From positions 1 to 8,778 of the forward strand of contig JACDAH010000300.1 in assembly GCA_013695505.1 (NCBI GenBank): a stretch of 8,778 nucleotides of DNA, given 5' to 3'. This document shows positions 1 to 5,853 of this stretch, one piece after another. This DNA is from Chloroflexota bacterium. GTDB taxonomy: Bacteria > Chloroflexota > Limnocylindria > Limnocylindrales > CSP1-4. The position numbers and the translations under genes were made by a program. The notes below the pieces were generated by a model, which was not told where the DNA came from, made no database searches, and saw nothing but the letters and a program-made list of their open reading frames with translations. How positions within the stretch are numbered: position 1 is the first letter of the stretch; each line of letters opens with the position of its first letter.

Positions 1-48
1 GGGCAGGCTGGGCGAGCCGGCCGCCGGCGCCAGGGGCCGAGTGGAGCG

Positions 49-54
49 CACAAT
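49..54 (+). promoter_or_regulatory. Candidate -10 element for a leaderless zinc-ribbon/DinB transcript
   Basis: The hexamer CACAAT lies exactly 6 bases before the ATG at 61, the distance at which transcription would begin at or next to the start codon. No Shine-Dalgarno sequence precedes that ATG and no good -35 box is visible. The T of the hexamer sits inside a short inverted repeat (GCGCA-CAA-TGCGC, 46-58). The same hexamer at the same spacing precedes the HAD gene. The promoter role is inference. Confidence 0.35.
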
Positions 55-60
55 GCGCGC

Positions 61-255
61 ATGACCGACGAGTCCGGCGCCGTTCCCGTCAAGCCGCGTT
101 GCCCGATCTGCGGGCGCGACGACTTCCGAAAGGAGAAGGGCAAGCTCGACTCCGCGTGGGGGATGACCGCCCACAAGGTCGACATGCTCATTTGCATGCG
201 CTGCGGCTACCTGCTGCTGTTCTCCGAGGGCAACACGATCTTTGACTTCGACTGA
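61..255 (+). CDS. Small zinc-ribbon protein
   Basis: This 64-residue protein carries two CxxC knuckles: CPIC at residues 14-17 and CMRC at 45-48, each followed by Gly. That is the layout of a single treble-clef or zinc-ribbon domain binding one zinc ion through four cysteines. The 27 residues between the knuckles are rich in Lys and Asp, and the tail after the second knuckle is hydrophobic (YLLLF) then acidic. No signal peptide or membrane segment is present, so it should be cytoplasmic. Its stop codon overlaps the ATG of the next gene (TGATG), implying translational coupling. Zinc ribbons of this size can bind nucleic acid or partner proteins, but the specific role is unknown. The start at 61 is the only sensible ATG and has no Shine-Dalgarno sequence. 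Confidence 0.8.
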   Translation: MTDESGAVPVKPRCPICGRDDFRKEKGKLDSAWGMTAHKVDMLICMRCGYLLLFSEGNTIFDFD

Positions 256-707
256 TGGTGACGACCGATCTCGCCCGCCGGTCGCTGCTCGATCGGCTGG
301 CCGCCGTCCCGGACCGCCTTGCCGCCGCCGCCGGCGCCGCGTCGAGGGCGCCGTCAACGCCCGGCGAGTGGACACCGTCGGACATCGTGCGCCACATGAT
401 CGCCGTCGAGCTCGAGGTCTGGCAACCGCGCCTCGCACAGCTGGAGGCCGAGGATCACCCGCACTGGGCCTGGGTCGAGCCCGACCGCTGGACGGGCGAC
501 CCCGGCGCATCACTCCCGAGCCTGGTGAACCGCTATCGCGCGGCCCGCGGATCAACGACTGACATCCTGTCGACGCTCGACTGGAGCCGGACCGGGACAC
601 ACGCGACGTTCGGGGTCCTCGACGTTGCCGGCCTGATGACCCGGGCGATCGACCACGACGAGGAACATGTCGCGAGCCTGGCCGCTCAGGCAGACGCCCC
701 CGAGTAG
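255..707 (+). CDS. DinB-fold protein (DinB_2/YfiT-like), copy 1
   Basis: A 150-residue all-helical protein with the DinB/YfiT metal-site pattern. The first histidine is His47 in the helix after the conserved W-T-P segment (residues 39-41, then IVRHM). The second and third are His134 and His138 in the C-terminal DHDEEH helix. The middle has a W-S-R-x-G-T-H motif (110-116) that the other DinB protein in this window shares. The family includes metal-dependent thiol-S-transferases and damage-inducible proteins of unknown substrate, so no reaction can be assigned here. The ATG overlaps the stop of the zinc-ribbon gene, so the pair is probably co-translated. The 3' end overlaps the convergent ABC permease gene by 22 bases (686-707). 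It is cytoplasmic, with no signal or transmembrane segment. The family call is firm and the function is open. Confidence 0.8.
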   Translation: MVTTDLARRSLLDRLAAVPDRLAAAAGAASRAPSTPGEWTPSDIVRHMIAVELEVWQPRLAQLEAEDHPHWAWVEPDRWTGDPGASLPSLVNRYRAARGSTTDILSTLDWSRTGTHATFGVLDVAGLMTRAIDHDEEHVASLAAQADAPE

Positions 708-1516
708 TTGCGCAGCCCCAGGCGCCAGAACCAGCGGGTCAGCAGCAACAGCCCGAACGCGAACGCCGCGGCGAGCGCCAGCGTCTCGACCGTCAGGCGT
801 GACGTCAGGGCCTCCGCGGGGACGGTCACCGCGAACGCGATCGGAACGAGGAACGTGAGGCTGATCCGAAGCCAGCCGGGGTAGATCGTGACCGGCCACC
901 GACCGGACTGGTAGATCCCCTCGAACAGCTCGTGGAGCTCGTCCATCTTGACGATCCAGAACGCGGTGGTCGTCAGGAGCAGCCAGAAGCAGTAGATCAT
1001 CACGGCGCCCAGAAGCAGGGTCCCGGCGAAGATCAGGCCCACCCCGACCCCGATCCCGCCGCGGAGCTGGGCCACCGCGACCACCAGGACGATCGCCCCG
1101 ACCCCGATGTCGACGCCCTGCCAGATCCGGAACTCGCGGACGCTGACCATGACCTGGGCGTCCTCCGGCTTGGTGAGGATGAAGTCGAGCGTGCCCTGCC
1201 GGACGTCGGTCATCAGCCGCTCCATGTTCGGCTGGATCGCGGTCTTGATCACCCCGCCCATCAGGATGTGGACTCCCATCACCGCGAGCAGCTCCGATTG
1301 GCTCCAGCCACCCAGGTTCGTCGTCTGGCCGAACACGAGCCCGAGGACGGCCAGGCCGGTGCCGAGGGCGAGGAGCGACTCGAAAAGTTGGACCGCGAGG
1401 TTCGCCCGGTACTGGAGCTCGTTGAGGGCCCCGACCCTGAAGAACAGGGCGAAGAGCCGGATCGGGCGGAGCGGGTCGCGGCCACGCAGCGCATCGCGGC
1501 CCTGGGTCGGGCCCAT
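686..1516 (-). CDS. ABC-2 type transporter permease (COG3694-like), permease 2
   Basis: This 276-residue membrane protein is one of two permeases of a three-gene ABC exporter. Hydrophobic segments lie near residues 43-64, 76-95, 136-150, 158-185, 215-232 and 243-265, consistent with six transmembrane helices. Family-type motifs are visible: the cytoplasmic stretch RQGTLDFILTKPEDAQV (106-122), FWLLLTTTAFWIVK (177-190), and the P-I-A-F-A-V-T-V-P-A-E-A-L stretch before the last helix. The frame stays open far upstream, but I chose the ATG at 1516 because it overlaps the TGA of permease 1 (TGATG). The longer reading would only copy permease 1 out of frame. There is no real Shine-Dalgarno sequence, so translation is probably coupled. 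The substrate is unknown; related cassettes are annotated only as putative multidrug or polyketide-type exporters. The 3' end overlaps the convergent DinB gene. Confidence 0.85.
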   Translation of the reverse strand: MGPTQGRDALRGRDPLRPIRLFALFFRVGALNELQYRANLAVQLFESLLALGTGLAVLGLVFGQTTNLGGWSQSELLAVMGVHILMGGVIKTAIQPNMERLMTDVRQGTLDFILTKPEDAQVMVSVREFRIWQGVDIGVGAIVLVVAVAQLRGGIGVGVGLIFAGTLLLGAVMIYCFWLLLTTTAFWIVKMDELHELFEGIYQSGRWPVTIYPGWLRISLTFLVPIAFAVTVPAEALTSRLTVETLALAAAFAFGLLLLTRWFWRLGLRNYSGASA

Positions 1517-2367
1517 CAGCCGCCGACCGCCGAGAAGCGCCGGACCGCGAGCTGCCACGAGACGGCGACCAGCGTCGCTCCGATCGCGATCCACAGGAGT
1601 TGCATCCCGAGACCGCCGAGGAGCTGATCCGGCGGCAGCTTTCCGATGAGCGCCTCGATCGGGAAGCTGAACGTCCACCGGAACGGCAAGTAGCCGGCGA
1701 GCTGCTGGGCCCAGTCCGGCATCAGCGACATCGGAACCAGGCGGCCGGACAGGAGCAGCTCGGCCGTGAAGAAGATGCTGAAGACCGGTCCGACCCGGGT
1801 CGTCCAGAACGTCACCAGGCCCAGCAGCCAGAGGAACATCGACCGCAGGAAATACGCGCCCCAGATCGCGACGAGGAAGACGACGACATCGATCGGTGAA
1901 ATCGCCAACGTCGGCTGGAAGATCAGGGACAGGAAGGCCGCGATCGGCAGCCAGAGCAGGATCACGACGGCCTTCCAGCCGGCCAGGCCGGCGAGGTCCA
2001 GGTGGATCGGGTGGACCGGCTTGAGGAGCATTCCGGACAGCTCGCCGCCGCGGACCCGCTCCTCCCAGGCGTACGGCGTCAGGGCGATGTTCATGTTCCG
2101 GACCAACGTCCAGACGATGTAGTAGGCGGCGAACTCGCCGGGCGTGAAGCCACCGACCTCGCCGCCCTGCTGGCGCGCCACCGTGGACCACACGACCAGG
2201 TAGATGACCGGCTCCGCGACCATCCCGATCATGTAGAAGTAGTTCGAGACGCGGTACTGGATCTGGCTCAGGATCGCGATCCGCATCTGGGTCGCGTACA
2301 GCCCAGCCCAGGCCCGGATGGCAGCCACGGGTCCGCTGCCGAGCGTGGGCGCAGTTGCCGTCGTCAT
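1516..2367 (-). CDS. ABC-2 type transporter permease (COG4587-like), permease 1
   Basis: This 283-residue inner-membrane protein should form the transport channel with permease 2. Hydrophobic segments lie near residues 43-61, 78-97, 132-150, 158-186, 193-211 and 256-274. Typical ABC2_membrane_6 features are the conserved cytoplasmic WEERVRGGELSGMLLKPVHP stretch (101-120), the S-G-R-L-V-P motif (207-212) with M-P-D-W following, and LPFRWTFSFPIEALIG (227-242). I chose the ATG at 2367, which lies 7 bases after the ATPase stop. An in-frame ATG at 2406 would add 13 polar residues and overlap the ATPase end by 32 bases. Neither start has a good Shine-Dalgarno sequence. The gene is intact although the ATPase upstream is frameshifted, so it would be exposed to polarity if that lesion is real. 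Substrate unknown. Confidence 0.85.
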   Translation of the reverse strand: MTTATAPTLGSGPVAAIRAWAGLYATQMRIAILSQIQYRVSNYFYMIGMVAEPVIYLVVWSTVARQQGGEVGGFTPGEFAAYYIVWTLVRNMNIALTPYAWEERVRGGELSGMLLKPVHPIHLDLAGLAGWKAVVILLWLPIAAFLSLIFQPTLAISPIDVVVFLVAIWGAYFLRSMFLWLLGLVTFWTTRVGPVFSIFFTAELLLSGRLVPMSLMPDWAQQLAGYLPFRWTFSFPIEALIGKLPPDQLLGGLGMQLLWIAIGATLVAVSWQLAVRRFSAVGG

Positions 2368-2374
2368 CGTCGCG

Positions 2375-3390
2375 TCAGCCGGCCGATCCGGCGTTCGCCC
2401 GCTCATCGCGCGCCGCCGCGAAGACGGACTCGATCACATCCTCGATCGGCGGGTCCTCGATCGTCAGGTCCGCGATCGGCAGGTCGCGCAGGAGCCGCGT
2501 CGTGACCTCGGGCGCGTCGAGGCGCGCGACGCGCAGGAGCGTCCGACCCTCGTCGGTCGAGATCACCTCGCCATATCCGGACAGGTCTGCTGTGCCCTCG
2601 GCCAGGGTGACCCCGATCGTCTTCGTCGAGTCGAACCGGGTCGAGAGGTCGGCGAGCGCGCCGTCGAACAGGATCCGTCCGTGGTGGATCACGATCACCC
2701 GGCGGCAGAGCGCCTGGACGTCGGCCATGTAGTGGCTCGTCAGCAGGACGGTCGCACCGAACCGGGCGTTGTACTCCGCAACGAACGAGCGGATCCGCTT
2801 CTGCATCGTGACGTCGAGCCCGAGCGTCGGCTCGTCGAGGAACAGGACCTGCGGCCGATGGAGCAACGCGCCGACGAACTCCATCTTCATCCGCTCGCCG
2901 AGCGACAGGTTTGCGGACCGGCTTGGTGACGAGCTCGCGGAGATCGAGCAGGTCGATGAAGTCGTCGCGGGTCCGCCGGAAGTCGGCGGGTTCGAGGCGG
3001 TAGATCGCCCGGATCAGCTCGAATGAGTCGAGCGCGGGCAGGTCCCATTGGAGCTGATTGCGATTGCCCATGACCATCGTGATCTGGCGCAGGAAGTCGC
3101 CTTCGCGACGGGACGGCATGTGGCCGAGGACAGTCGCCTCGCCGTCGGTCGGGTAGAGGAGGCCGCTGAGCATCTTCAGGGTCGTGGTCTTGCCGGCGCC
3201 GTTCGGGCCGAGGAAGCCGACCACCTCGCCCGGCTCGATCGTGAACGACACCCGGTCGACCGCGCGGACGTCGCGATGCTCGCGCCGGAACAGGCTCCGG
3301 ACGGCGTTTCCGAGCCCCGCCTCGCGGACGGGGACGCGGAACGTCTTCTCGAGGGCCGCGACGCGGGATCGCGGGTTCGGACGTGGGCAC
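2375..3390 (-). pseudogene. ABC transporter ATP-binding protein (COG4586-like), two apparent one-base frameshifts
   Basis: This is the ATPase of the exporter. The reading frame is broken twice. From the GTG at 3390 the first eight codons (starting V-P-T-S-E-P-A-I) are in one frame, while the body is in another; an extra G in the GGG at 3365-3367 explains this. The body gives EKTFRVPVREAGLG, Walker A GPNGAGKTT (about 3183-3209) and the Q-loop region MGNRNQLQWD. The frame shifts again at GGTTT (2908-2912), just before the signature L-S-L-G-E-R-M-K-M-E. The C-terminal frame holds Walker B VLFLDEPTLGLD and the switch histidine in LLTSHYM. Removing one base at each site makes 1014 bases, 337 residues, a normal length for this family. 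Left uncorrected, the body frame has no ATG, GTG or TTG start near its N-terminus. Either the gene is dying or the assembly has indel errors. An internal ATG at 2890 could yield only a C-terminal fragment lacking Walker A. Confidence 0.8.
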
Positions 3391-3397
3391 GGGCCGT

Positions 3398-3403
3398 AGC
3401 GTA
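3398..3403 (-). promoter_or_regulatory. Candidate -10 element for the ABC cassette
   Basis: On the minus strand TACGCT, which fits TANNNT, ends 7 bases before the GTG proposed as the ATPase start. No Shine-Dalgarno sequence precedes this GTG, so a leaderless mRNA would fit. The gap to the divergent DinB gene is only 53 bases (3391-3443) and must hold promoters for both directions. No convincing -35 box is visible. The call depends on the GTG start being correct. Confidence 0.25.
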
Positions 3404-3432
3404 CCGTCCCTTCGTCCCGGATCTGAGACCCT

Positions 3433-3440
3433 GAGGAGAA
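3433..3440 (+). promoter_or_regulatory. Strong ribosome binding site of DinB copy 2
   Basis: GAGGAGAA lies just ahead of the GTG at 3444, with 5 bases between the GAGGAG core and the start codon. It is the only textbook Shine-Dalgarno sequence before any gene in the window, and it decides the GTG start. Confidence 0.75.
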
Positions 3441-3443
3441 TTC

Positions 3444-3911
3444 GTGAACGCGAGCGAACGCACCGCCCTGATCGATCGCTACCGGACCGGCACCGCGGAC
3501 GTCCAGGACGCCCTTGCGGGCGCCACCGACGAGGAACTCGACCGGCCGCCCGCCGACGTCGACGACTGGACCGCGCGCCAGGTCGCCCATCACCTCGCGG
3601 ACAGCGAATCGATGGCCTACATCCGCCTCCGCCGGATCCTGGCCGAGGACGCGCCGCTGATCGCCGGCTACGACGAGCCGGAGTGGGCGCGACGCCTCCA
3701 CTACGACCGCCCGATCTCGTCGTCGGTCGCGGTTCTCGGCGCGGTGCGGCGGGCCAGCCTGGAGTTGCTCGAGGCCCTCGACGAGGCCGAGTGGAGCCGC
3801 GCCGGAACCCACAGCGAATCAGGCCCGTACTCGGTCGAGGACTGGCTGCGCATCTACGCATCGCACGCCCATGACCACGCCGACCAGATTCGCGCGGCCC
3901 GCGGCCGCTGA
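3444..3911 (+). CDS. DinB-fold protein (DinB_2/YfiT-like), copy 2
   Basis: A 155-residue cytoplasmic protein of the DinB/YfiT family. The metal-site pattern is W-T-A-R-Q-V-A-H-H-L-A-D-S-E (residues 42-55), with His50 the likely first ligand, and ASHAHDHADQI near the C-terminus, with His141 and His145 likely the others. W-S-R-A-G-T-H (117-123) matches the same place in DinB copy 1. HLADSE after the first histidine is typical of the YfiT-like, putative metal-dependent hydrolase or thiol-transferase branch; no substrate can be read from the sequence. The GTG start is fixed by the Shine-Dalgarno sequence at 3433-3440. It is divergent from the ABC ATPase across 53 bases and ends 9 bases before the convergent HAD gene stop, so it is probably monocistronic. 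Confidence 0.85.
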   Translation: MNASERTALIDRYRTGTADVQDALAGATDEELDRPPADVDDWTARQVAHHLADSESMAYIRLRRILAEDAPLIAGYDEPEWARRLHYDRPISSSVAVLGAVRRASLELLEALDEAEWSRAGTHSESGPYSVEDWLRIYASHAHDHADQIRAARGR

Positions 3912-3920
3912 CCTCCGGCG

Positions 3921-4631
3921 TCAGGCGGGGACGGCGGCCTCGGCGAAGGCGGCCATCGACGGGAAGGTCGCGTCCGGTCGGGCATCCGTGGGCGGCGTCG
4001 CACCGCCACCCGGCCGGTCGTGCCGGCGGTCGATCCAGGCCGATCGGAACCCGAGCCGCTGGGCCGGCGCGTGGTCGTGGAACAGGCTCTGGGCGATGTG
4101 CAGGATTCGGGACCGCTCGACGCCATCTGCACCGAGTCGCTCGACGAGGGCCGCGAAGTTCCGCTCGTCGGGCTTGTACGCGCCGACCTGCTGCGCCGTC
4201 ACGATCCAGTCGAGGTCGACGCCGAGCCGCCGGTTCGAGGCGGCGAACAGGTCGTCGTCGCAGTTCGTCAGGATGCCGAGCCGGAACCGCGTCTTGAGCC
4301 GGGCAAGCGCATCGTGCGAATCGGGGAACGCCGGCCAGTCGACCACCGATCCCCCGAGGCGCGCGACATCGTCCCGGGTCGGCTCGCCGCCGTGTGCCCG
4401 CGCGACCGCCGCCATCGCGTCGCCCGCGACCTCGCGGTAGCGACGGTATGGGCCGGCCTCGAGTGTAGTCTCGGCGTTCGCGTACTCCGCGAGGAGCGTC
4501 TCGGCCGTCGCCGCGCTCTCGCCGGGAAGGACCGTGCGGAGCGCGGCCAGGATGCCCGTCTCCCAGTCGATCAGCGTCCCGTAGCAGTCGAAGGTGAGCG
4601 CGTCGAAGGCGCCGTAGTCGAGGTCCGCCAT
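3921..4631 (-). CDS. HAD-superfamily hydrolase, haloacid dehalogenase type II-like
   Basis: A 236-residue soluble hydrolase with the four HAD motifs. Motif I is TFDCYGTLIDWE (residues 13-24), with Asp15 the likely nucleophile and Tyr where phosphatases usually have the second Asp. That substitution is typical of the L-2-haloacid dehalogenase branch. Motif II is ILTNCDD (120-126, Thr122). Motif III is GAYKPDERNF with Lys153. Motif IV is HIAQSLFHDHAPA (178-190, Asp186). The helical cap follows motif I, with EAGPYRRYREV near 59-69. Many members with this motif IV are annotated as haloacid dehalogenase type II without biochemical proof, so a phosphatase or other hydrolase role stays possible. Pro- and Gly-rich residues 205-220 form a flexible stretch near the C-terminus. 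The ATG at 4631 has no Shine-Dalgarno sequence but a -10-like CACAAT 6 bases upstream. Neighbours offer no pathway link. Confidence 0.85.
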   Translation of the reverse strand: MADLDYGAFDALTFDCYGTLIDWETGILAALRTVLPGESAATAETLLAEYANAETTLEAGPYRRYREVAGDAMAAVARAHGGEPTRDDVARLGGSVVDWPAFPDSHDALARLKTRFRLGILTNCDDDLFAASNRRLGVDLDWIVTAQQVGAYKPDERNFAALVERLGADGVERSRILHIAQSLFHDHAPAQRLGFRSAWIDRRHDRPGGGATPPTDARPDATFPSMAAFAEAAVPA

Positions 4632-4637
4632 TCACGG

Positions 4638-4643
4638 ATTGTG
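4638..4643 (-). promoter_or_regulatory. Candidate -10 element for a leaderless HAD transcript
   Basis: On the minus strand CACAAT lies 6 bases before the ATG of the HAD gene, the same hexamer and spacing as before the zinc-ribbon gene at 61. There is no Shine-Dalgarno sequence and no recognisable -35 box in the very GC-rich upstream stretch. The role is inferred from position. Confidence 0.35.
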
Positions 4644-4664
4644 CCGGGTGGGCGCCGCGCGCGC

Positions 4665-4727
4665 TCGCCGCGGCCCCCTCGGTATGCGGCTACCGGAAAC
4701 GGCGTCGATGCGGGAAGGCCGCGGCGA
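4665..4727. repeat. Nested inverted repeat upstream of the HAD gene
   Basis: An 11-base arm TCGCCGCGGCC (4665-4675) pairs perfectly with GGCCGCGGCGA (4717-4727). Inside it, CGGTA (4680-4684) pairs with TACCG (4691-4695) around a 6-base loop. The whole could fold as a stem with an inner hairpin. It lies 34 bases upstream of the HAD start. Such pairings are easier by chance in GC-rich DNA, and no function is claimed. Confidence 0.4.
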
Positions 4728-5078
4728 TGCGAGACGGCGGAAGCCATGTCATTCGTGCCCGCTGTGGCACCCCCCCGCGCATCGGCCCGCTGGATCCCAA
4801 ATCGCTCTGCTCGTTCAACGACCCTATGGGAGACACCGACCCAGAACTGCGACCCGGATGCGTCAATTCTGCTCGTCTCATGAACGGATTCGACGAGAAC
4901 ACGCGGAATCCGGGGCTGGAAGGCGTCCTTCGCCTGGTCACGGTGTCGCAGTCGTTCCTCTGACGAACGCCCATGGCGGATCTGCCCTTCAGCCGCCCAC
5001 GCGCACAGCCCGCGGCCGGGTGATGCGGCAATCCGAAACGGCACGGGATGTCCGAAGCTGGCTCGTGTCTGGCGAGCG

Positions 5079-5090
5079 GCGCGGCCGCGC
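5079..5090. repeat. 12-base perfect palindrome
   Basis: GCGCGGCCGCGC reads the same on both strands. Ten bases further on, CGCGCC-GT-GGCGCG (5101-5114) is a second inverted repeat. Both lie 93-128 bases upstream of the acidic-protein start, where a promoter or operator could be, but the region is GC-rich and chance is a real alternative. Confidence 0.3.
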
Positions 5091-5206
5091 ACCGGACCTT
5101 CGCGCCGTGGCGCGGACGATGGTCGGGCTTGCTGTCGGCTAAACCTTCATGCGACGCTTGGCCCACTCACCGGATGTTCCTGATTCATGACGAGGCCGAA
5201 ACCCAG

Positions 5207-5725
5207 ATGACGACCCGAACCCGATCCAACCGCGCGACGCGGCTTGCACTGATCGGCATCAGCTGCACCGCTCTCGTCGCGATTTCGATTGTGCCGGCAT
5301 TGGCGTCAACGCGCGTCGCCGGATCCGACGCAAGCCAGGCGGGAGGGGCGGCAACCCGGCTCCAGCTGCTTCGTGCCGAAACGGCCGGGGCCGATGGGGA
5401 TGAGCTGACACAGCTCGACGCGCTGATCGACGCCGACGATGGAGACACCGAGCAAGACGCTGAGACAACCGACGCGATCGACACGCCCGAGGCGACCCAT
5501 CGCCCGCAGGAGGCCGCGCCGGAGGCTGAGGTCGAGGTCGACGAGCCGGGCGACGCCAACGACCAGGGCGAGCAAGGCGACGCCAACGACCAGGGCGACG
5601 ACAACGCCCAGGGCGACGACGACCAGGGAGACCAGGAGGACGGCGATCACGACGACGTCGACTCCGGGACTGATGACGACGGTGCCGCAGGCGAGCACGA
5701 CGATGGTGACTCGGGCGGCGACTGA
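5207..5725 (+). CDS. Secreted, highly acidic repeat protein of unknown function
   Basis: I do not recognise this 172-residue protein. Its N-terminus is a clear Sec signal: arginines within residues 4-12, a hydrophobic core at 13-29 and an Ala-Leu-Ala cleavage site ending at residue 33. The exported part is dominated by Asp, Glu, Gly, Gln, Thr and Ala, with no globular pattern after about residue 80. A 9-residue unit, GDANDQGEQ then GDANDQGDD, is repeated and followed by degenerate versions, then Asp-Gly-rich DGDHDDVDSGTDDDG. At DNA level a 23-base block recurs with a 27-base period (5549-5571, 5576-5598). The tail may be disordered and bind cations such as calcium, which is inference. The frame is open upstream to 5048, but only the ATG at 5207 puts the signal peptide at the N-terminus; a GAGG lies 11 bases before it. 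A hairpin terminator follows. Confidence 0.7.
   Translation: MTTRTRSNRATRLALIGISCTALVAISIVPALASTRVAGSDASQAGGAATRLQLLRAETAGADGDELTQLDALIDADDGDTEQDAETTDAIDTPEATHRPQEAAPEAEVEVDEPGDANDQGEQGDANDQGDDNAQGDDDQGDQEDGDHDDVDSGTDDDGAAGEHDDGDSGGD
5549..5598 (+). repeat. 27-base-period tandem repeat inside the acidic protein gene
   Basis: Two identical 23-base blocks, 5549-5571 and 5576-5598, start 27 bases apart and encode Gly-Asp-Ala-Asn-Asp-Gln-Gly. Weaker copies continue to about 5635. The period is a multiple of three, so copy-number change would keep the frame. Confidence 0.85.
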
Positions 5726-5752
5726 CCGATTCCGTCGTCAACTCGATCGAAC

Positions 5753-5781
5753 CGCCGCCGGCTGCCAGACCGGCGGCGTTT
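5753..5781 (+). terminator. Hairpin terminator after the acidic protein gene
   Basis: CGCCGCCGG (5753-5761) pairs perfectly with CCGGCGGCG (5770-5778) around an 8-base loop and is followed by TTT (5779-5781). It starts 27 bases after the stop codon at 5725. The T-run is short, so this is a moderately good intrinsic terminator. No T-run follows in the opposite direction, so it points to the plus-strand gene. Confidence 0.6.
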
Positions 5782-5827
5782 GGCATTCAATGATGGGGCT
5801 ACGGGAAGCGGCAGGGAGGCTGCGGTC

Positions 5828-5844
5828 GACAGCCGATGGCTGCC
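5828..5844 (-). terminator. Possible hairpin after tldE
   Basis: On the minus strand GGCAGCC-ATC-GGCTGTC forms a 7-pair stem with one G-U pair, 9 bases past the tldE stop. No T-run follows, so it may act only as an mRNA 3'-end stabiliser or be chance. Confidence 0.3.
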
Positions 5845-5853
5845 CCTCTGGAC

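Larger units (their letters stand above)
4632..5206. other. Long intergenic region without a supported gene
   Basis: These 575 bases separate the divergent HAD and acidic-protein genes. Several overlapping frames are open on both strands, but none encodes a motif I recognise and none shows the strong codon bias of the neighbouring genes. The best candidate is a 78-codon plus-strand frame at 4727-4963, with a GGAAGG 8 bases before its ATG. Structural signals are a nested inverted repeat at 4665-4727, a 12-base perfect palindrome at 5079-5090 and a 6-2-6 inverted repeat at 5101-5114. I see no tRNA, riboswitch or other known RNA here. Confidence 0.5.

Noticed and set aside
686..2191. A 501-residue version of permease 2
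   Set aside because: The first 225 residues are an Arg/Pro-rich out-of-frame copy of permease 1; the membrane protein begins at the ATG overlapping the permease 1 stop.
2403..3812. A 469-codon minus-strand frame as the full ATPase
   Set aside because: Its first third is antisense to DinB copy 2 and its last third is an out-of-frame reading after the signature-motif shift; only the middle is true ATPase.
2887..4635. A 582-codon minus-strand open frame across the HAD, DinB and ATPase genes
   Set aside because: It covers three well-supported genes in the wrong frame and is Arg/Pro-rich. Only its short stretch after the GTG at 3390 is relevant, as the ATPase N-terminus.
5048..5206. A 53-residue N-terminal extension of the acidic secreted protein
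   Set aside because: It would place the signal peptide inside the protein; the extension is rich in Arg, Trp and Cys and looks unlike the rest.
5255..5266. A possible lipoprotein box around Cys20 of the acidic protein
   Set aside because: The residues before Cys are Gly-Ile-Ser, lacking the required Leu-type residue at -3, and a good Ala-Leu-Ala signal peptidase I site follows.
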